DNA of 21,507 bases, from the NCBI RefSeq assembly GCF_050943655.1, contig NZ_JBMNPQ010000024.1, positions 1 to 21,507 of the forward strand, given 5' to 3'. Positions 1 through 7,573 of this stretch are shown here, in pieces. The translations under genes were made by a program, and so were the position numbers. The stretch comes from Peptoniphilus_A sp050943655. GTDB taxonomy: Bacteria > Bacillota > Clostridia > Tissierellales > Peptoniphilaceae. Positions within the stretch are counted from its first letter, which is position 1. Every line of letters starts with the position of its first letter. The notes under the pieces were generated by a model, which worked only from the letters and a program-made list of their open reading frames with translations, did no database searches and was not told where the DNA came from.

Positions 1-120
1 AAATTTTCTTTAAAATGTGTATTTTTCAGTCTTTTTTATAAATAATATTTAACAAAAAATATTTATTTTAAATTAGTTTAATCGCTTAAAATTTTATTTT
101 CTCCCCTAGTTAAAAATCTA

Positions 121-129
121 TGGTAAAAT
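121..129 (+). promoter_or_regulatory. Possible extended -10 promoter for the Nim-like gene
   Basis: TGGTAAAAT is an extended -10 (TG-N-TAAAAT) lying 20 bases before the ATG at 149, just upstream of the ribosome binding site. No recognisable -35 lies 17 bases upstream. The rest of bases 1-120 is very AT-rich and shows no coding sequence. Confidence 0.35.
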
Positions 130-148
130 TAATTAAAGGAGTCGTGCT

Positions 149-625
149 ATGTTTAGAAAAATAAGAAGAGTAAAAAACGAAATTTCAATTGAAGATGCAA
201 AAAATCTTTTAACAAATAATAAAAGAGGCGTCTTGTCACTAAATGGCGACGGTGGATATCCCTACGCCTTCCCAATTAATTTTTATTATGAAAAAAGCGA
301 GAATAAAATTTATTTTCACGGAGCAAAAAGAGGGCACAAGATTGACGCGATGTTAAATAATCCAAAAGCATGTTTTACAACTTACGATAACGGAATACTT
401 TCTGAAGACGGATGGTCTTATTATGTATCAAGTGCAGTGGTGTTTGGAAAAATGGAACTCGTTGATGATGAAAAAATTGCTCTTGAAAAAGTTAGAAAAT
501 TATCTGCAAAATATTATCCAAATGCTCAGTTAATCGATGATGCAGTTAAGGAAAGTTTTGCAGCAGTTCAAATATTTGCGCTAAATATTGAACATATTTC
601 TGGAAAAAGAGTAAACGAAAGATAA
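149..625 (+). CDS. Pyridoxamine 5'-phosphate oxidase-like flavin protein, nitroimidazole-resistance (NimA) type
   Basis: A 158-residue cytosolic protein of the split-barrel FMN-binding superfamily, closest in style to the NimA/Nim-like proteins. Seen: a basic N-terminus followed by residues 15-45 (NNKRGVLSLNGDGGYPYAFP, then INF-YYE), the usual 'G-L-S-x-DG-PY-x-PVNF' opening of this family; IYFHGAKRGHKIDAM at about 54-68, matching the family's 'yFHsA-xGxKld' signature; and a following 'NPKACFT'. Known: members bind FMN and some reduce 5-nitroimidazole drugs to inactive amines, but many have no established substrate. The ATG is chosen because AAAGGAG lies 8 bases upstream. It stands alone, with a promoter-like element before it and a terminator after it. 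Actual metronidazole resistance cannot be inferred. Confidence 0.85.
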   Translation: MFRKIRRVKNEISIEDAKNLLTNNKRGVLSLNGDGGYPYAFPINFYYEKSENKIYFHGAKRGHKIDAMLNNPKACFTTYDNGILSEDGWSYYVSSAVVFGKMELVDDEKIALEKVRKLSAKYYPNAQLIDDAVKESFAAVQIFALNIEHISGKRVNER

Positions 626-660
626 GCAACCTGAAAAAGGTTGCTTAATTTGTATCTTTT
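624..660 (+). terminator. Rho-independent terminator after the Nim-like gene
   Basis: Perfect 9-bp stem AAGCAACCT (624-632) / AGGTTGCTT (638-646) with a 5-base loop, followed by an AT-rich tract ending in TTTTT. The stem begins inside the stop codon of the gene at 149-625. The U-tract is interrupted, so strength is uncertain. No clear terminator is seen for the leftward hydrogenase gene that ends at 748. Confidence 0.7.
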
Positions 661-747
661 TAATTGTAATGATTTAAAATTAAATATTAAAAATTTTATC
701 TCAATTCACAAAACTTTTTAATTGATTCAACTCATGCGCTATAAACT

Positions 748-2499
748 CTACAATATCTTTGGACTGCGCGGCATCTCCCAAGATCTGTGATCTGTGTGAA
801 GTAATCTCTTCGCCTTTTGACTATTTGGCTTATCAAAAAATTCTTCGTAGAGTCTCTTTATATCTTCGTTCTCGTGAGAGTACCTCACACTTTTATTCTC
901 GTCAATAAAGTATAATTTTTCTCCTCTTACAAAGGCTAAATCCTCCCCATCGTGAATCGGTTGGCCTCCTCCACCAACACAACCTCCAGGGCAAGCCATA
1001 ACTTCCACAAAGTTATAATGTCTCTTACCCTTCTCAATATCTTCAATTAATTTTCTTGCATTTCCAAGTCCACTTACTGTTGCTATTTTTAAATCTCGTC
1101 CATTTAAATTAAAACTCGCCTCAGTTATACCACTATCTTCTTCTGTTGCCCTCACAACTTTAAATGCATCGGGTTTTGAATTTTCTCCCATTATTTCAAA
1201 ATAAGCAGTCCTTAGAGCCGCCTCCATTACGCCACCAGTTGTGCCAAAAATAATTCCTGCACCAGAACTATTCTTAAACAAATTATCAGGTTCAATATTT
1301 TGTAAAGTTTTTGGATTAATGTGAAAAGCTCTAAGCATTCTCACAAGTTCTCTTGTAGTTATCACTACATCTGTATCGTGACCTGCGTATTCTTTGTAAT
1401 AAAGCTCTCTTTCGCTTTCTCCTTTTTTCGCCAAACAAGGCATTATTGCAACTGAAAAAATATCTTCTGGATTCCCTCCAATTTTTTCTGCAAAATATGT
1501 CTTCATGACTGTTCCAAACATCTGCATAGGTGATTTTGATGTTGAAAGCTCGGAAACAAGATGTGGATACTGACCTTTTAAAAATCTGACCCAACCTGGG
1601 CAACACGATGTAAACATAGGTCTATCGTAAAGCTCTTTATCATTAAACTTTTCTAAAAATTCATTTGCCTCTTCCATTATCGTTAAGTCAGCAGAAGTTG
1701 CCGTGTCAAATACATAATCGACTCCTATTTTTTTAAGAGCGTCAAATATTTTATTTACTGTTGCATCTTCCAAATCCATGCCAGTCTCTTCGCCCCATGC
1801 AGTTCTAACGGCTGGAGCAACTTGTGCAACAACAACTTTGTCACTTGCTACTATTGCATCCCAGAGTTTATCGGTGTCGTCTCGTTCCCTTAGGGCCCCA
1901 ACAGGACAGTGAGTTATACACTGCCCACAAAGTGAACAGTCCGACTCTTCTATGGTCCTAGAGTTTGACACATTTACTGTAGTTCTAGAACCCGTCCCCT
2001 CAAGCTCCCATATATTTAAACTCTGCATCTTGTCACAAACTTGAATGCACCTCATGCACTTGATGCACTTCTTCGAATCGCGAATTAGCGGAAAATTTTT
2101 ATCCCAAGGCTGGTGTTCAATTTCTTGTTCATACATTATATCTTGTATGTTTAAATCATTGGAAAGTTGTTGCAACAAGCAATTGCCACTTCTTACACAA
2201 GTTGCACATCTATAATCGTGTTGAGATAAAATAAGCTCCACTGTCCTTCTTCTATCCAGCACAACTTTTGGGCTATTTGTATAAATAACCATGCCCTCTT
2301 CCACAACATTGTTACAAGCTGTTATTAATTTATCCTTTCCTTCAATTTCAACTACACATACTCTACAAGCTGCAATCTCATTTAAATCTTTTAAGTAACA
2401 GAGGTGAGGAATATGAATTCCAATATTTTTGGCAGCCTGCATTATTGTAGTTCCTTCTTCCACTCTAAGCTTCATATCATCCAGTGTAAAGTTTACCAT
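748..2499 (-). CDS. hydA: [FeFe] hydrogenase, multi-cluster catalytic subunit
   Basis: A 583-residue cytosolic [FeFe] hydrogenase that interconverts protons and H2. Domains seen in order: N-terminal [2Fe-2S] ferredoxin fold (C34, C45, C48, C62); His-Cys [4Fe-4S] site (H94, C98, C101, C107); two [4Fe-4S] clusters (C145/148/151/155 and C188/191/194/198); then the H-cluster domain. All three H-cluster signatures are intact: P1 TSCCPGW (C299, C300), P2 MPCLAKKGE (C354) and P3 MACPGGCVGGGGQP (C503, C507), so it should be active. The ATG at 2499 overlaps the upstream gene by 7 bp (ATATGGTAA shares stop and start), which implies translational coupling. The partner is a GltD-like NAD(P)H flavoprotein, resembling the glutamate-synthase-linked (group A2) arrangement of [FeFe] hydrogenases; electrons would enter from that partner through the Fe-S chain. 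Maturases HydE/F/G are not in the window. Confidence 0.97.
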   Translation of the reverse strand: MVNFTLDDMKLRVEEGTTIMQAAKNIGIHIPHLCYLKDLNEIAACRVCVVEIEGKDKLITACNNVVEEGMVIYTNSPKVVLDRRRTVELILSQHDYRCATCVRSGNCLLQQLSNDLNIQDIMYEQEIEHQPWDKNFPLIRDSKKCIKCMRCIQVCDKMQSLNIWELEGTGSRTTVNVSNSRTIEESDCSLCGQCITHCPVGALRERDDTDKLWDAIVASDKVVVAQVAPAVRTAWGEETGMDLEDATVNKIFDALKKIGVDYVFDTATSADLTIMEEANEFLEKFNDKELYDRPMFTSCCPGWVRFLKGQYPHLVSELSTSKSPMQMFGTVMKTYFAEKIGGNPEDIFSVAIMPCLAKKGESERELYYKEYAGHDTDVVITTRELVRMLRAFHINPKTLQNIEPDNLFKNSSGAGIIFGTTGGVMEAALRTAYFEIMGENSKPDAFKVVRATEEDSGITEASFNLNGRDLKIATVSGLGNARKLIEDIEKGKRHYNFVEVMACPGGCVGGGGQPIHDGEDLAFVRGEKLYFIDENKSVRYSHENEDIKRLYEEFFDKPNSQKAKRLLHTDHRSWEMPRSPKIL

Positions 2500-4322
2500 A
2501 TTCTCTCACGTCCTCCCTTGAAAATGCCAAATCCAAAGTGATCACATCTTAGACATCTTGAAGCTTCTTGATGAGCTGCCTTCTCATTCATATTTAGTTC
2601 GACTGCATCAAAATCATTTATTCTAATCTTTGCCTCGCGTTCTGAAAGTTCACTTCTTCCACAATAAGTTTTATCCTCAATATTAGGAATTGGTATATCT
2701 ATATTCGAAGTAATTCTGTGATTGTAGCCCAAATATTCATCGATATTTGCTGCCATTACCTTTGCTGCTGCTATTGCCTTAATAACTGTGGCAGGCCCAG
2801 ATGCACAGTCTCCTCCTGCAAAAAGTCCGGGAAGTCCACTAAATCCACCATTAGGAAGTGTAAATATTTTTCCCCACTTAACAGGTATGCCCGCACCTTC
2901 ATAGTGTTCAGTTTCAATGTTTTGTCCAATTGCAATTACTAAATAATCACATGGAATAAATTCATCTTCTTCGCCACTGTCAACTACAGATGCTCTGCCG
3001 TCCTTTATTTTAGAAATCATTTGAGGTCTAACCCATATTCCTTTTAACTTTCCATCAATAACTTCTAATTTAGCCGGTGCTCTTAGAGTAATCATCTCAA
3101 CTCCTTCAGCTAGGGCTCCATTTATCTCATTTGGAAGTGCCGTCATGTCGGCAACTCTTCTTCTGTAGACACATTTTACAACTTCATGGTCAAGTCTTAC
3201 CAGTGTTCTTACAGCATCCATAGCAACATTTCCACCGCCAATTACTACGGCTTTTTTGCCCTTTATATCAGGAAGTTTATCCATACCAACATCTCTTAAA
3301 AATTTAACTGCAGACACAATTCCATCGCTATCTTCTCCATCAAATCCAAGTTTTTTGTCAGTAGATGCGCCAACTGTAATTAAAACAGCATCGTAATCGT
3401 CTCTTAAATCATTTATATCTATGTCAACGCCAATTTTTAAACCATGTATTACTTCCACTCCAGTATCCAATATAGATTCAATATCTTCATCGAGTCTATC
3501 TTTTGGAAGCCTATAATTTGGAATTCCGTATCTCAACATTCCACCAAGTTTTGGAAGCATTTCATAGATAGTCACTTGATGCCCCATTAATTGCAAGTAA
3601 TATGCAGTGGAAAGTCCAGCTGGACCTCCACCGATAATTGCAACTTTTTTCCCAGTTTTATTTCCAGGCATTTTTGTAGGCACAATCCCAGCCATGTCCG
3701 CTGCATATCTTTTTAAACCACGAATATTTATGGAAGAATCTATCATATTTCTCCTACATCTATCTTCGCAAGGATGTTCACAAATAAATCCACAAGTCGT
3801 TGGGAATGGATTGTCTTTTCTTATTAAAGAGATTGCATCTTCGTATCTTTCTTCTCTAATAAGAGCTATGTAACCAGGAACATCTACATTTGCAGGGCAA
3901 AGTACAACGCATGGAACGGGTTGAGTCGTCATGCAAATACATCTTTTGTTTTTTACATGCTCCTCATAATCGTCTCTACAATTTGTAATACTTCTATACA
4001 CCATGTGAGCTGCCTCATACCCAACTGCACAGTCAGCCGTTTCGGAAATTGATTTTGATGTATCTTCAATTAAGTCCAAAGTATCTAAGGTAGCATTGCC
4101 ATCTAAAACATCATTTAAAAGATTGCTAAGTTGTTTTAAACCAATTCTACAAGGAATACATTTTCCACATGTCTGTGCGTGACACATCTGTACAAAAGCC
4201 CGCGTAAGATCAACAGGACAAAGACCAGGAGGAGAAGATTTTATTCTCTGTTCTAAATTATCATATATATCGTCAATAATAATTTTAGCCCTATTCGGTG
4301 TAATTAATTCTAATCTACTCAA
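2493..4322 (-). CDS. NuoF-like Fe-S segment fused to GltD/NfnB-type NADPH flavoprotein, hydrogenase partner
   Basis: A 609-residue cytosolic flavoprotein. Residues 1-130 look like only the C-terminal Fe-S part of NuoF/HydB: CGKCIPCRIG with C52, C55, C58 and a distal C98 (ETADCAVG), the ligand set of one [4Fe-4S]. The FMN/NADH-binding part of NuoF is absent. Residues 130-609 match GltD (small subunit of glutamate synthase) and NfnB: C138/C142, then C177/C181/C185/C189; FAD motif GGGPAG near 231-236; pyridine nucleotide motif GGGNVAMD near 362-369; and YRRRVADM, the arginine patch that in GltD-type enzymes accommodates the NADPH phosphate. A CLRC motif closes the protein. The start is TTG at 4322, supported by GGAGGT 5 bases upstream. 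Inferred role: electron transfer between NADP(H) and the co-translated hydrogenase. No glutamate synthase large subunit is nearby, so a gltD label would mislead. Confidence 0.92.
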   Translation of the reverse strand: MSRLELITPNRAKIIIDDIYDNLEQRIKSSPPGLCPVDLTRAFVQMCHAQTCGKCIPCRIGLKQLSNLLNDVLDGNATLDTLDLIEDTSKSISETADCAVGYEAAHMVYRSITNCRDDYEEHVKNKRCICMTTQPVPCVVLCPANVDVPGYIALIREERYEDAISLIRKDNPFPTTCGFICEHPCEDRCRRNMIDSSINIRGLKRYAADMAGIVPTKMPGNKTGKKVAIIGGGPAGLSTAYYLQLMGHQVTIYEMLPKLGGMLRYGIPNYRLPKDRLDEDIESILDTGVEVIHGLKIGVDIDINDLRDDYDAVLITVGASTDKKLGFDGEDSDGIVSAVKFLRDVGMDKLPDIKGKKAVVIGGGNVAMDAVRTLVRLDHEVVKCVYRRRVADMTALPNEINGALAEGVEMITLRAPAKLEVIDGKLKGIWVRPQMISKIKDGRASVVDSGEEDEFIPCDYLVIAIGQNIETEHYEGAGIPVKWGKIFTLPNGGFSGLPGLFAGGDCASGPATVIKAIAAAKVMAANIDEYLGYNHRITSNIDIPIPNIEDKTYCGRSELSEREAKIRINDFDAVELNMNEKAAHQEASRCLRCDHFGFGIFKGGRERIW

Positions 4323-4375
4323 AATTTACCTCCATTATTTATTAAACTATACAGTTAAATTAATGTATTATTAAT

Positions 4376-4404
4376 ATAATATAATAAACTTTAATCATTT
4401 ACAA
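4376..4404 (-). promoter_or_regulatory. Promoter of the hydrogenase operon
   Basis: On the minus strand, TTGTAA (4404-4399) and TATTAT (4381-4376) are separated by 17 bases. The predicted transcript start is near 4369, giving a leader of about 47 bases to the TTG start at 4322. The match is 4/6 and 5/6 to the sigma-A consensus. Confidence 0.5.
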
Positions 4405-4416
4405 TAGTAAATAATT
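4393..4416. promoter_or_regulatory. Imperfect 24-bp palindrome over the hydrogenase -35 region
   Basis: Arms AATCATTTAC (4393-4402) and GTAAATAATT (4407-4416) flank a 4-base centre, with 9 of 10 positions complementary. It covers the predicted -35 of the hydrogenase operon and lies downstream of the acetyltransferase gene. It could be a repressor operator. It has no U-tract, so it is a poor terminator. It does not match the redox regulator Rex consensus well. Confidence 0.35.
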
Positions 4417-4451
4417 CTATAAAGTTTTACAGTCGTCTTTAAATATTTTTA

Positions 4452-4892
4452 TCATTTAATAAATAATTCCATGTTTATATGAGGTATCCCGTCTTCTAAA
4501 AAAGCTTCACCGAAAGTTTTAAATCCAAGTTTCTCATAAAATCCCTTTGCATAAACTTGCGCCAATAAATTAATTTTTTTATATTTATTTAGTCTTTTAA
4601 TTTCATCTATTGCAGAATTCATAACGAGCTTACCAAGACCCTCACCTCTATATTTACTTATAACGCGCCCTATGTGAACTGTTTTTTTATCCACTTTATC
4701 TTCATAGATTCTAATGTATGCCACTATCTCTTTATTATTTTTGTAGTAAAGGTGAAGACTCTCATAGTCTACCCCATCAACTTCTGGATATGGACATTTT
4801 TGCTCCACAACAAATACATCAACGCGAAGCCTTAAAATTTCATAAAGCTCTCTAGTGCCAAGTTCATCAAAATTTTTTATCACAAGTTCCAT
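4452..4892 (-). CDS. elaA: GNAT N-acetyltransferase, ElaA family
   Basis: A 146-residue soluble protein of the GNAT fold. Seen: RLRVDVFVVEQKCPYPEVDG at about 22-41, the ElaA-type opening; and a central acetyl-CoA pyrophosphate loop RGEGLGK (about 82-88), the R-x-x-G-x-G signature of GNATs. The C-terminal AQVYAKGFYEKLGFKTFGEAFLEDGIPHI-type segment also fits ElaA, with YEKLGF being the usual GNAT motif B tail. Length is normal for the family. Known: ElaA proteins are predicted acetyltransferases without a settled substrate. The ATG at 4892 has a GGAGA site upstream. The gene is separated from lysS by a terminator and from the hydrogenase operon by that operon's own promoter, so it is probably a single-gene unit. 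Confidence 0.85.
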   Translation of the reverse strand: MELVIKNFDELGTRELYEILRLRVDVFVVEQKCPYPEVDGVDYESLHLYYKNNKEIVAYIRIYEDKVDKKTVHIGRVISKYRGEGLGKLVMNSAIDEIKRLNKYKKINLLAQVYAKGFYEKLGFKTFGEAFLEDGIPHINMELFIK

Positions 4893-4956
4893 TTAATTCT
4901 CCAATTTTAAATTTTTTAATATATTTTATATTTATTATACTAAAACTTCTAGCTAT

Positions 4957-4994
4957 AAAAAAAGCGTTGAAACTAGAAATCTAATCTCAACGCT
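4957..4994 (-). terminator. Terminator after lysS
   Basis: On the minus strand, AGCGTTGA (4994-4987) pairs with TCAACGCT (4970-4963) across an AT-rich, partly paired loop, followed by seven U residues (4963-4957). It begins 8 bases after the lysS stop. Confidence 0.85.
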
Positions 4995-5001
4995 AAATTT
5001 A

Positions 5002-6918
5002 TTAATATAATTTTGCTCCTGCTGGTATTCTATTTGAAACCATTAGAAGATTTAATTTTTCTTCGCCCTCTTCTTCGTGAATTGCTGAAAGAAGCATTCC
5101 ACAAGAGTCAATTCCCATCATCTTTCTTGGTGGAAGATTTACTATAGCAATTAAAGTCTTGCCGATAAGCTCTTCTGGTGAATAATATTTCTTTATTCCT
5201 GATAGAATAATTCTATCTTCGCCAGTTCCATCATCAAGTGTGAATTTTAAAAGTTTGTTGCTCTTTGGAACTTCTTCACAATTTTTAACTTTTACAGCTC
5301 TAAAGTCTGATTTAGAGAATGTATCAAAGTCAACCATATCTTCAAAAAGTGGTTCAACCTTTACTTTTGAAAAGTCAATTTTCTCTTCTACTTCATTTTC
5401 ACGAGCTGGATTAGCTGGTCTATTGCTTACTTCTTTTTCTTCTCCTAGAGGCTTCATTGTTGGGAATAATAATACGTCCCTTATGCTTGGTTGATCAGTT
5501 AAAAGCATAATCATTCTATCAACGCCAATTCCAAGTCCTCCAGTTGGTGGAAGTCCAACTTCTACTGCATTTATATAATCATAATCCATTGGATGAGCTT
5601 CGTCGTCTCCTGCAAGTTTTTCAGCAACTTGTTGTTCAAATCTTTCTTTTTGATCAATTGGGTCGTTTAACTCTGAAAATGCATTTGCAAATTCCCATGT
5701 ATTTATGAATGCTTCAAATCTATTAGTAAGTCTTGGATCTTTAGGGTCTCTCTTTGCAAGTGGAGACACTTCAACAGGGTGTCCAATTACAAATGTAGGC
5801 TCAACTAAATGCTCTTCACAGAACTCTTCAAACATTTCTGATAAGACTTTGCCCCATGTAAATGATTCGTCAACATCAAGTCCCTTTTCTCTTGCAGCTT
5901 TTCTTGCATCTTCGTCTGTTGTAATTTCGTCGAAGTCAACGCCTGCATATTCTCTAACTGCTTCAATCATTGTGATTCTTCTCCAAGGAGCCTTTAGAGA
6001 AATTTCTGTTCCTTGATAATTTATTACAGCTGAACCTAAAACTTCTTCTGCAACATATTCAAAAAGATTTTCAGTTATGCTCATCATTTCGTGGTAGTCA
6101 ACATAAGCTTGGTAAAGTTCGATATTTGTAAACTCTGGATTGTGTTTAGGATCCATTCCTTCGTTTCTAAACATCTTGCCCATTTCATAAACTTTGTCAA
6201 ATCCACCAACTATTAGTCTTTTTAGGAACAACTCATTTGCAATTCTCATTTGCATGTCCATATCAAGAGTGTTGTGGTGAGTGTAGAAAGGTCTTGCATT
6301 TGCTCCACCTGCTACAGTGCCAAGGATTGGAGTGTCAACTTCCAAAAATCCTCTGTTGTCTAAATACTCTCTAATTTTTTTGATGATTTGAGTTCTCTTT
6401 AAGAATACATCTTTAACTTCTGGATTTACAATTAAATCTACGTATCTTTGTCTGTATCTAAGATCAGGGTCCTTTAGACCGTGGAATTTTTCAGGTAATA
6501 TTTGAAGAGATTTTGATAGTAATACTACATCAGTAGCTCTAACAGTGATTTCTCCAGCTTCTGTTTTAAATACTACTCCCTCTGCTCCAATAATATCTCC
6601 AATATCAAGTCCCTTTACATCTTCGTAAATTTCTTCGCCAAGCACGTCTTTTCTAGCGAATACTTGTATTGTTCCCCTTGAATCTTGGATATCAAGAAAT
6701 GCAATTTTGCCGTGACGTCTTTTGCTCATTACACGTCCAGCAATTTTTACAGTTTTATCTTCGTATTCATCAAATGAATCTTTAATGTCTTTTGAATAGG
6801 AGTCAACATCATATTTTTCATGAATAAAAGGATCCTTGCCAGCACTTCTTAATTCTTCTAAATATCTTCTTCTCAAAAGGAGCATTTCATTTTGCTTTTG
6901 CTCATTTGTTTTCTTCAC
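5002..6918 (-). CDS. lysS: Lysyl-tRNA synthetase (class II) with C-terminal tRNA-binding domain
   Basis: Charges tRNA-Lys with lysine. Seen: N-terminal OB-fold anticodon-binding domain (about 55-135, TVKIAGRVMSKRRHGKIAF); class II core with motif 2 (MFRNEGMDPKHNPEFTNIEL, about 249-268) and motif 3 (GLGIGVDRMIMLLT, about 461-474) followed by IRDVLLFP. The ordinary bacterial enzyme of about 490-500 residues would end here. This one continues through a charged linker (about 490-515) into a second OB-fold at about 525-638 (FRAVKVKNCEEVPKSNKLL, ILSGI-KYYSPEELIGK, PRKMMGIDSCGMLLSA), the EMAPII/Trbp111 domain found at the end of many MetRS. The start is GTG at 6918, fixed by GGAGG at 6924-6928, which overlaps the greA stop codon; the ATG two bases upstream is immediately followed by TGA. 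Co-transcribed with greA. Confidence 0.97.
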   Translation of the reverse strand: MKKTNEQKQNEMLLLRRRYLEELRSAGKDPFIHEKYDVDSYSKDIKDSFDEYEDKTVKIAGRVMSKRRHGKIAFLDIQDSRGTIQVFARKDVLGEEIYEDVKGLDIGDIIGAEGVVFKTEAGEITVRATDVVLLSKSLQILPEKFHGLKDPDLRYRQRYVDLIVNPEVKDVFLKRTQIIKKIREYLDNRGFLEVDTPILGTVAGGANARPFYTHHNTLDMDMQMRIANELFLKRLIVGGFDKVYEMGKMFRNEGMDPKHNPEFTNIELYQAYVDYHEMMSITENLFEYVAEEVLGSAVINYQGTEISLKAPWRRITMIEAVREYAGVDFDEITTDEDARKAAREKGLDVDESFTWGKVLSEMFEEFCEEHLVEPTFVIGHPVEVSPLAKRDPKDPRLTNRFEAFINTWEFANAFSELNDPIDQKERFEQQVAEKLAGDDEAHPMDYDYINAVEVGLPPTGGLGIGVDRMIMLLTDQPSIRDVLLFPTMKPLGEEKEVSNRPANPARENEVEEKIDFSKVKVEPLFEDMVDFDTFSKSDFRAVKVKNCEEVPKSNKLLKFTLDDGTGEDRIILSGIKKYYSPEELIGKTLIAIVNLPPRKMMGIDSCGMLLSAIHEEEGEEKLNLLMVSNRIPAGAKLY

Positions 6919-6927
6919 ATTTACCTC

Positions 6928-7401
6928 CTATATGTTTATTCCACAAATTTCGTAATTAATAAATCCATCTGGAACTTCTACTTCAACTACGTCTCCAACT
7001 TTTTTTCCGATTAAAGCAGAGCCAACAGGTGATTCATTTGAAATTTTTCCATCTAGCGGATCAGCTTCTGCAGAACCAACTATTGTGTACTCATCTTCGT
7101 CGCCTGAGTCTAATTCTTTAACGATAACTGTTGATCCAATATTTACAACATCTGTGTTTAGATCATTTTCATCTATTATTTTAGCATTGCGAACCATAAG
7201 TTCAAGTTTTGCAATACGCTCTTCAACTTGTGCTTGTTCGTTTTTAGCTTCGTCGTATTCTGAGTTTTCAGATAAGTCCCCATAACCAAGAGCAACTTTA
7301 ATTCTCTCAGAAACTTCTTTTCTTCTAACTGTTTTTAAATATTCAATTTCGTTTTCAATTTTTTCTAGGCCCTCAGGCGTAAAAAATACTTCTTTTGCCA
7401 A
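6928..7401 (-). CDS. greA: Transcription elongation factor GreA
   Basis: A 157-residue RNA polymerase secondary-channel factor that stimulates cleavage of backtracked transcripts. Seen: N-terminal coiled-coil (about 10-75) with the tip signature GYGDLSENSEYDEAK, including the acidic D42 and E45 that coordinate the catalytic metal in this family; a C-terminal FKBP-like domain with SPVGSALIGKKVGDVVEVEVP. Length is standard. The start is TTG at 7401 followed by GCA AAA GAA, with GAGGAGAG (7408-7415) six bases upstream; no in-frame ATG competes. It has its own promoter (7519-7547) and a leader of about 110 bases containing a terminator-like hairpin. lysS follows 9 bases later, the common greA-lysS pairing of Firmicutes. 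Confidence 0.97.
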   Translation of the reverse strand: MAKEVFFTPEGLEKIENEIEYLKTVRRKEVSERIKVALGYGDLSENSEYDEAKNEQAQVEERIAKLELMVRNAKIIDENDLNTDVVNIGSTVIVKELDSGDEDEYTIVGSAEADPLDGKISNESPVGSALIGKKVGDVVEVEVPDGFINYEICGINI

Positions 7402-7421
7402 AATACTCTCTCCTCATATAT

Positions 7422-7444
7422 AAAAAATAAGGCGATAGACGCCT
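7422..7444 (-). terminator. Terminator-like hairpin in the greA leader
   Basis: On the minus strand, AGGCG (7444-7440) pairs with CGCCT (7434-7430) around a 5-base loop, followed by TTATTTTTT (7429-7421). It lies downstream of the predicted greA transcript start (about 7512) and upstream of the greA ribosome binding site. It may attenuate greA-lysS, or terminate readthrough from coaX-dus, which has no other visible terminator. The stem is short, so efficiency is uncertain. Confidence 0.55.
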
Positions 7445-7453
7445 CTAATTATT

Positions 7454-7469
7454 GACAAAATAAATTGTC
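7454..7469. repeat. Small inverted repeat in the greA leader
   Basis: GACAA (7454-7458) and TTGTC (7465-7469) around six AT bases, directly 5' of the terminator-like hairpin on the transcript. It may be only leader RNA structure. Confidence 0.3.
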
Positions 7470-7518
7470 CTAATCATTCAGTTTAATTTCTCAAATACTA
7501 TTCTTTTAAATCTAACTC

Positions 7519-7547
7519 ATTATAATAAATGTAGTCTAAATTGTCAA
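7519..7547 (-). promoter_or_regulatory. Consensus sigma-A promoter of greA-lysS
   Basis: On the minus strand, TTGACA (7547-7542), a 17-base spacer and TATAAT (7524-7519): both hexamers are perfect. The start is predicted near 7512. The promoter sits in the gap just after the dus stop codon, so greA-lysS can be expressed independently of coaX-dus. Confidence 0.9.
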
Positions 7548-7573
7548 GGAAAAGCCATAAAACAGGGATTCTT

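Noticed and set aside
1331..1606. 91-codon leftward open frame inside hydA
   Set aside because: It is an out-of-frame shadow of the conserved H-cluster region and has no domain or ribosome binding site of its own.
2168..2181. TTGTTGCAACAA palindrome inside hydA, similar to the HcpR-like operator
   Set aside because: It lies within the hydA coding sequence (Leu-Leu-Gln-Gln codons), has no 4-base centre and is not near a promoter.
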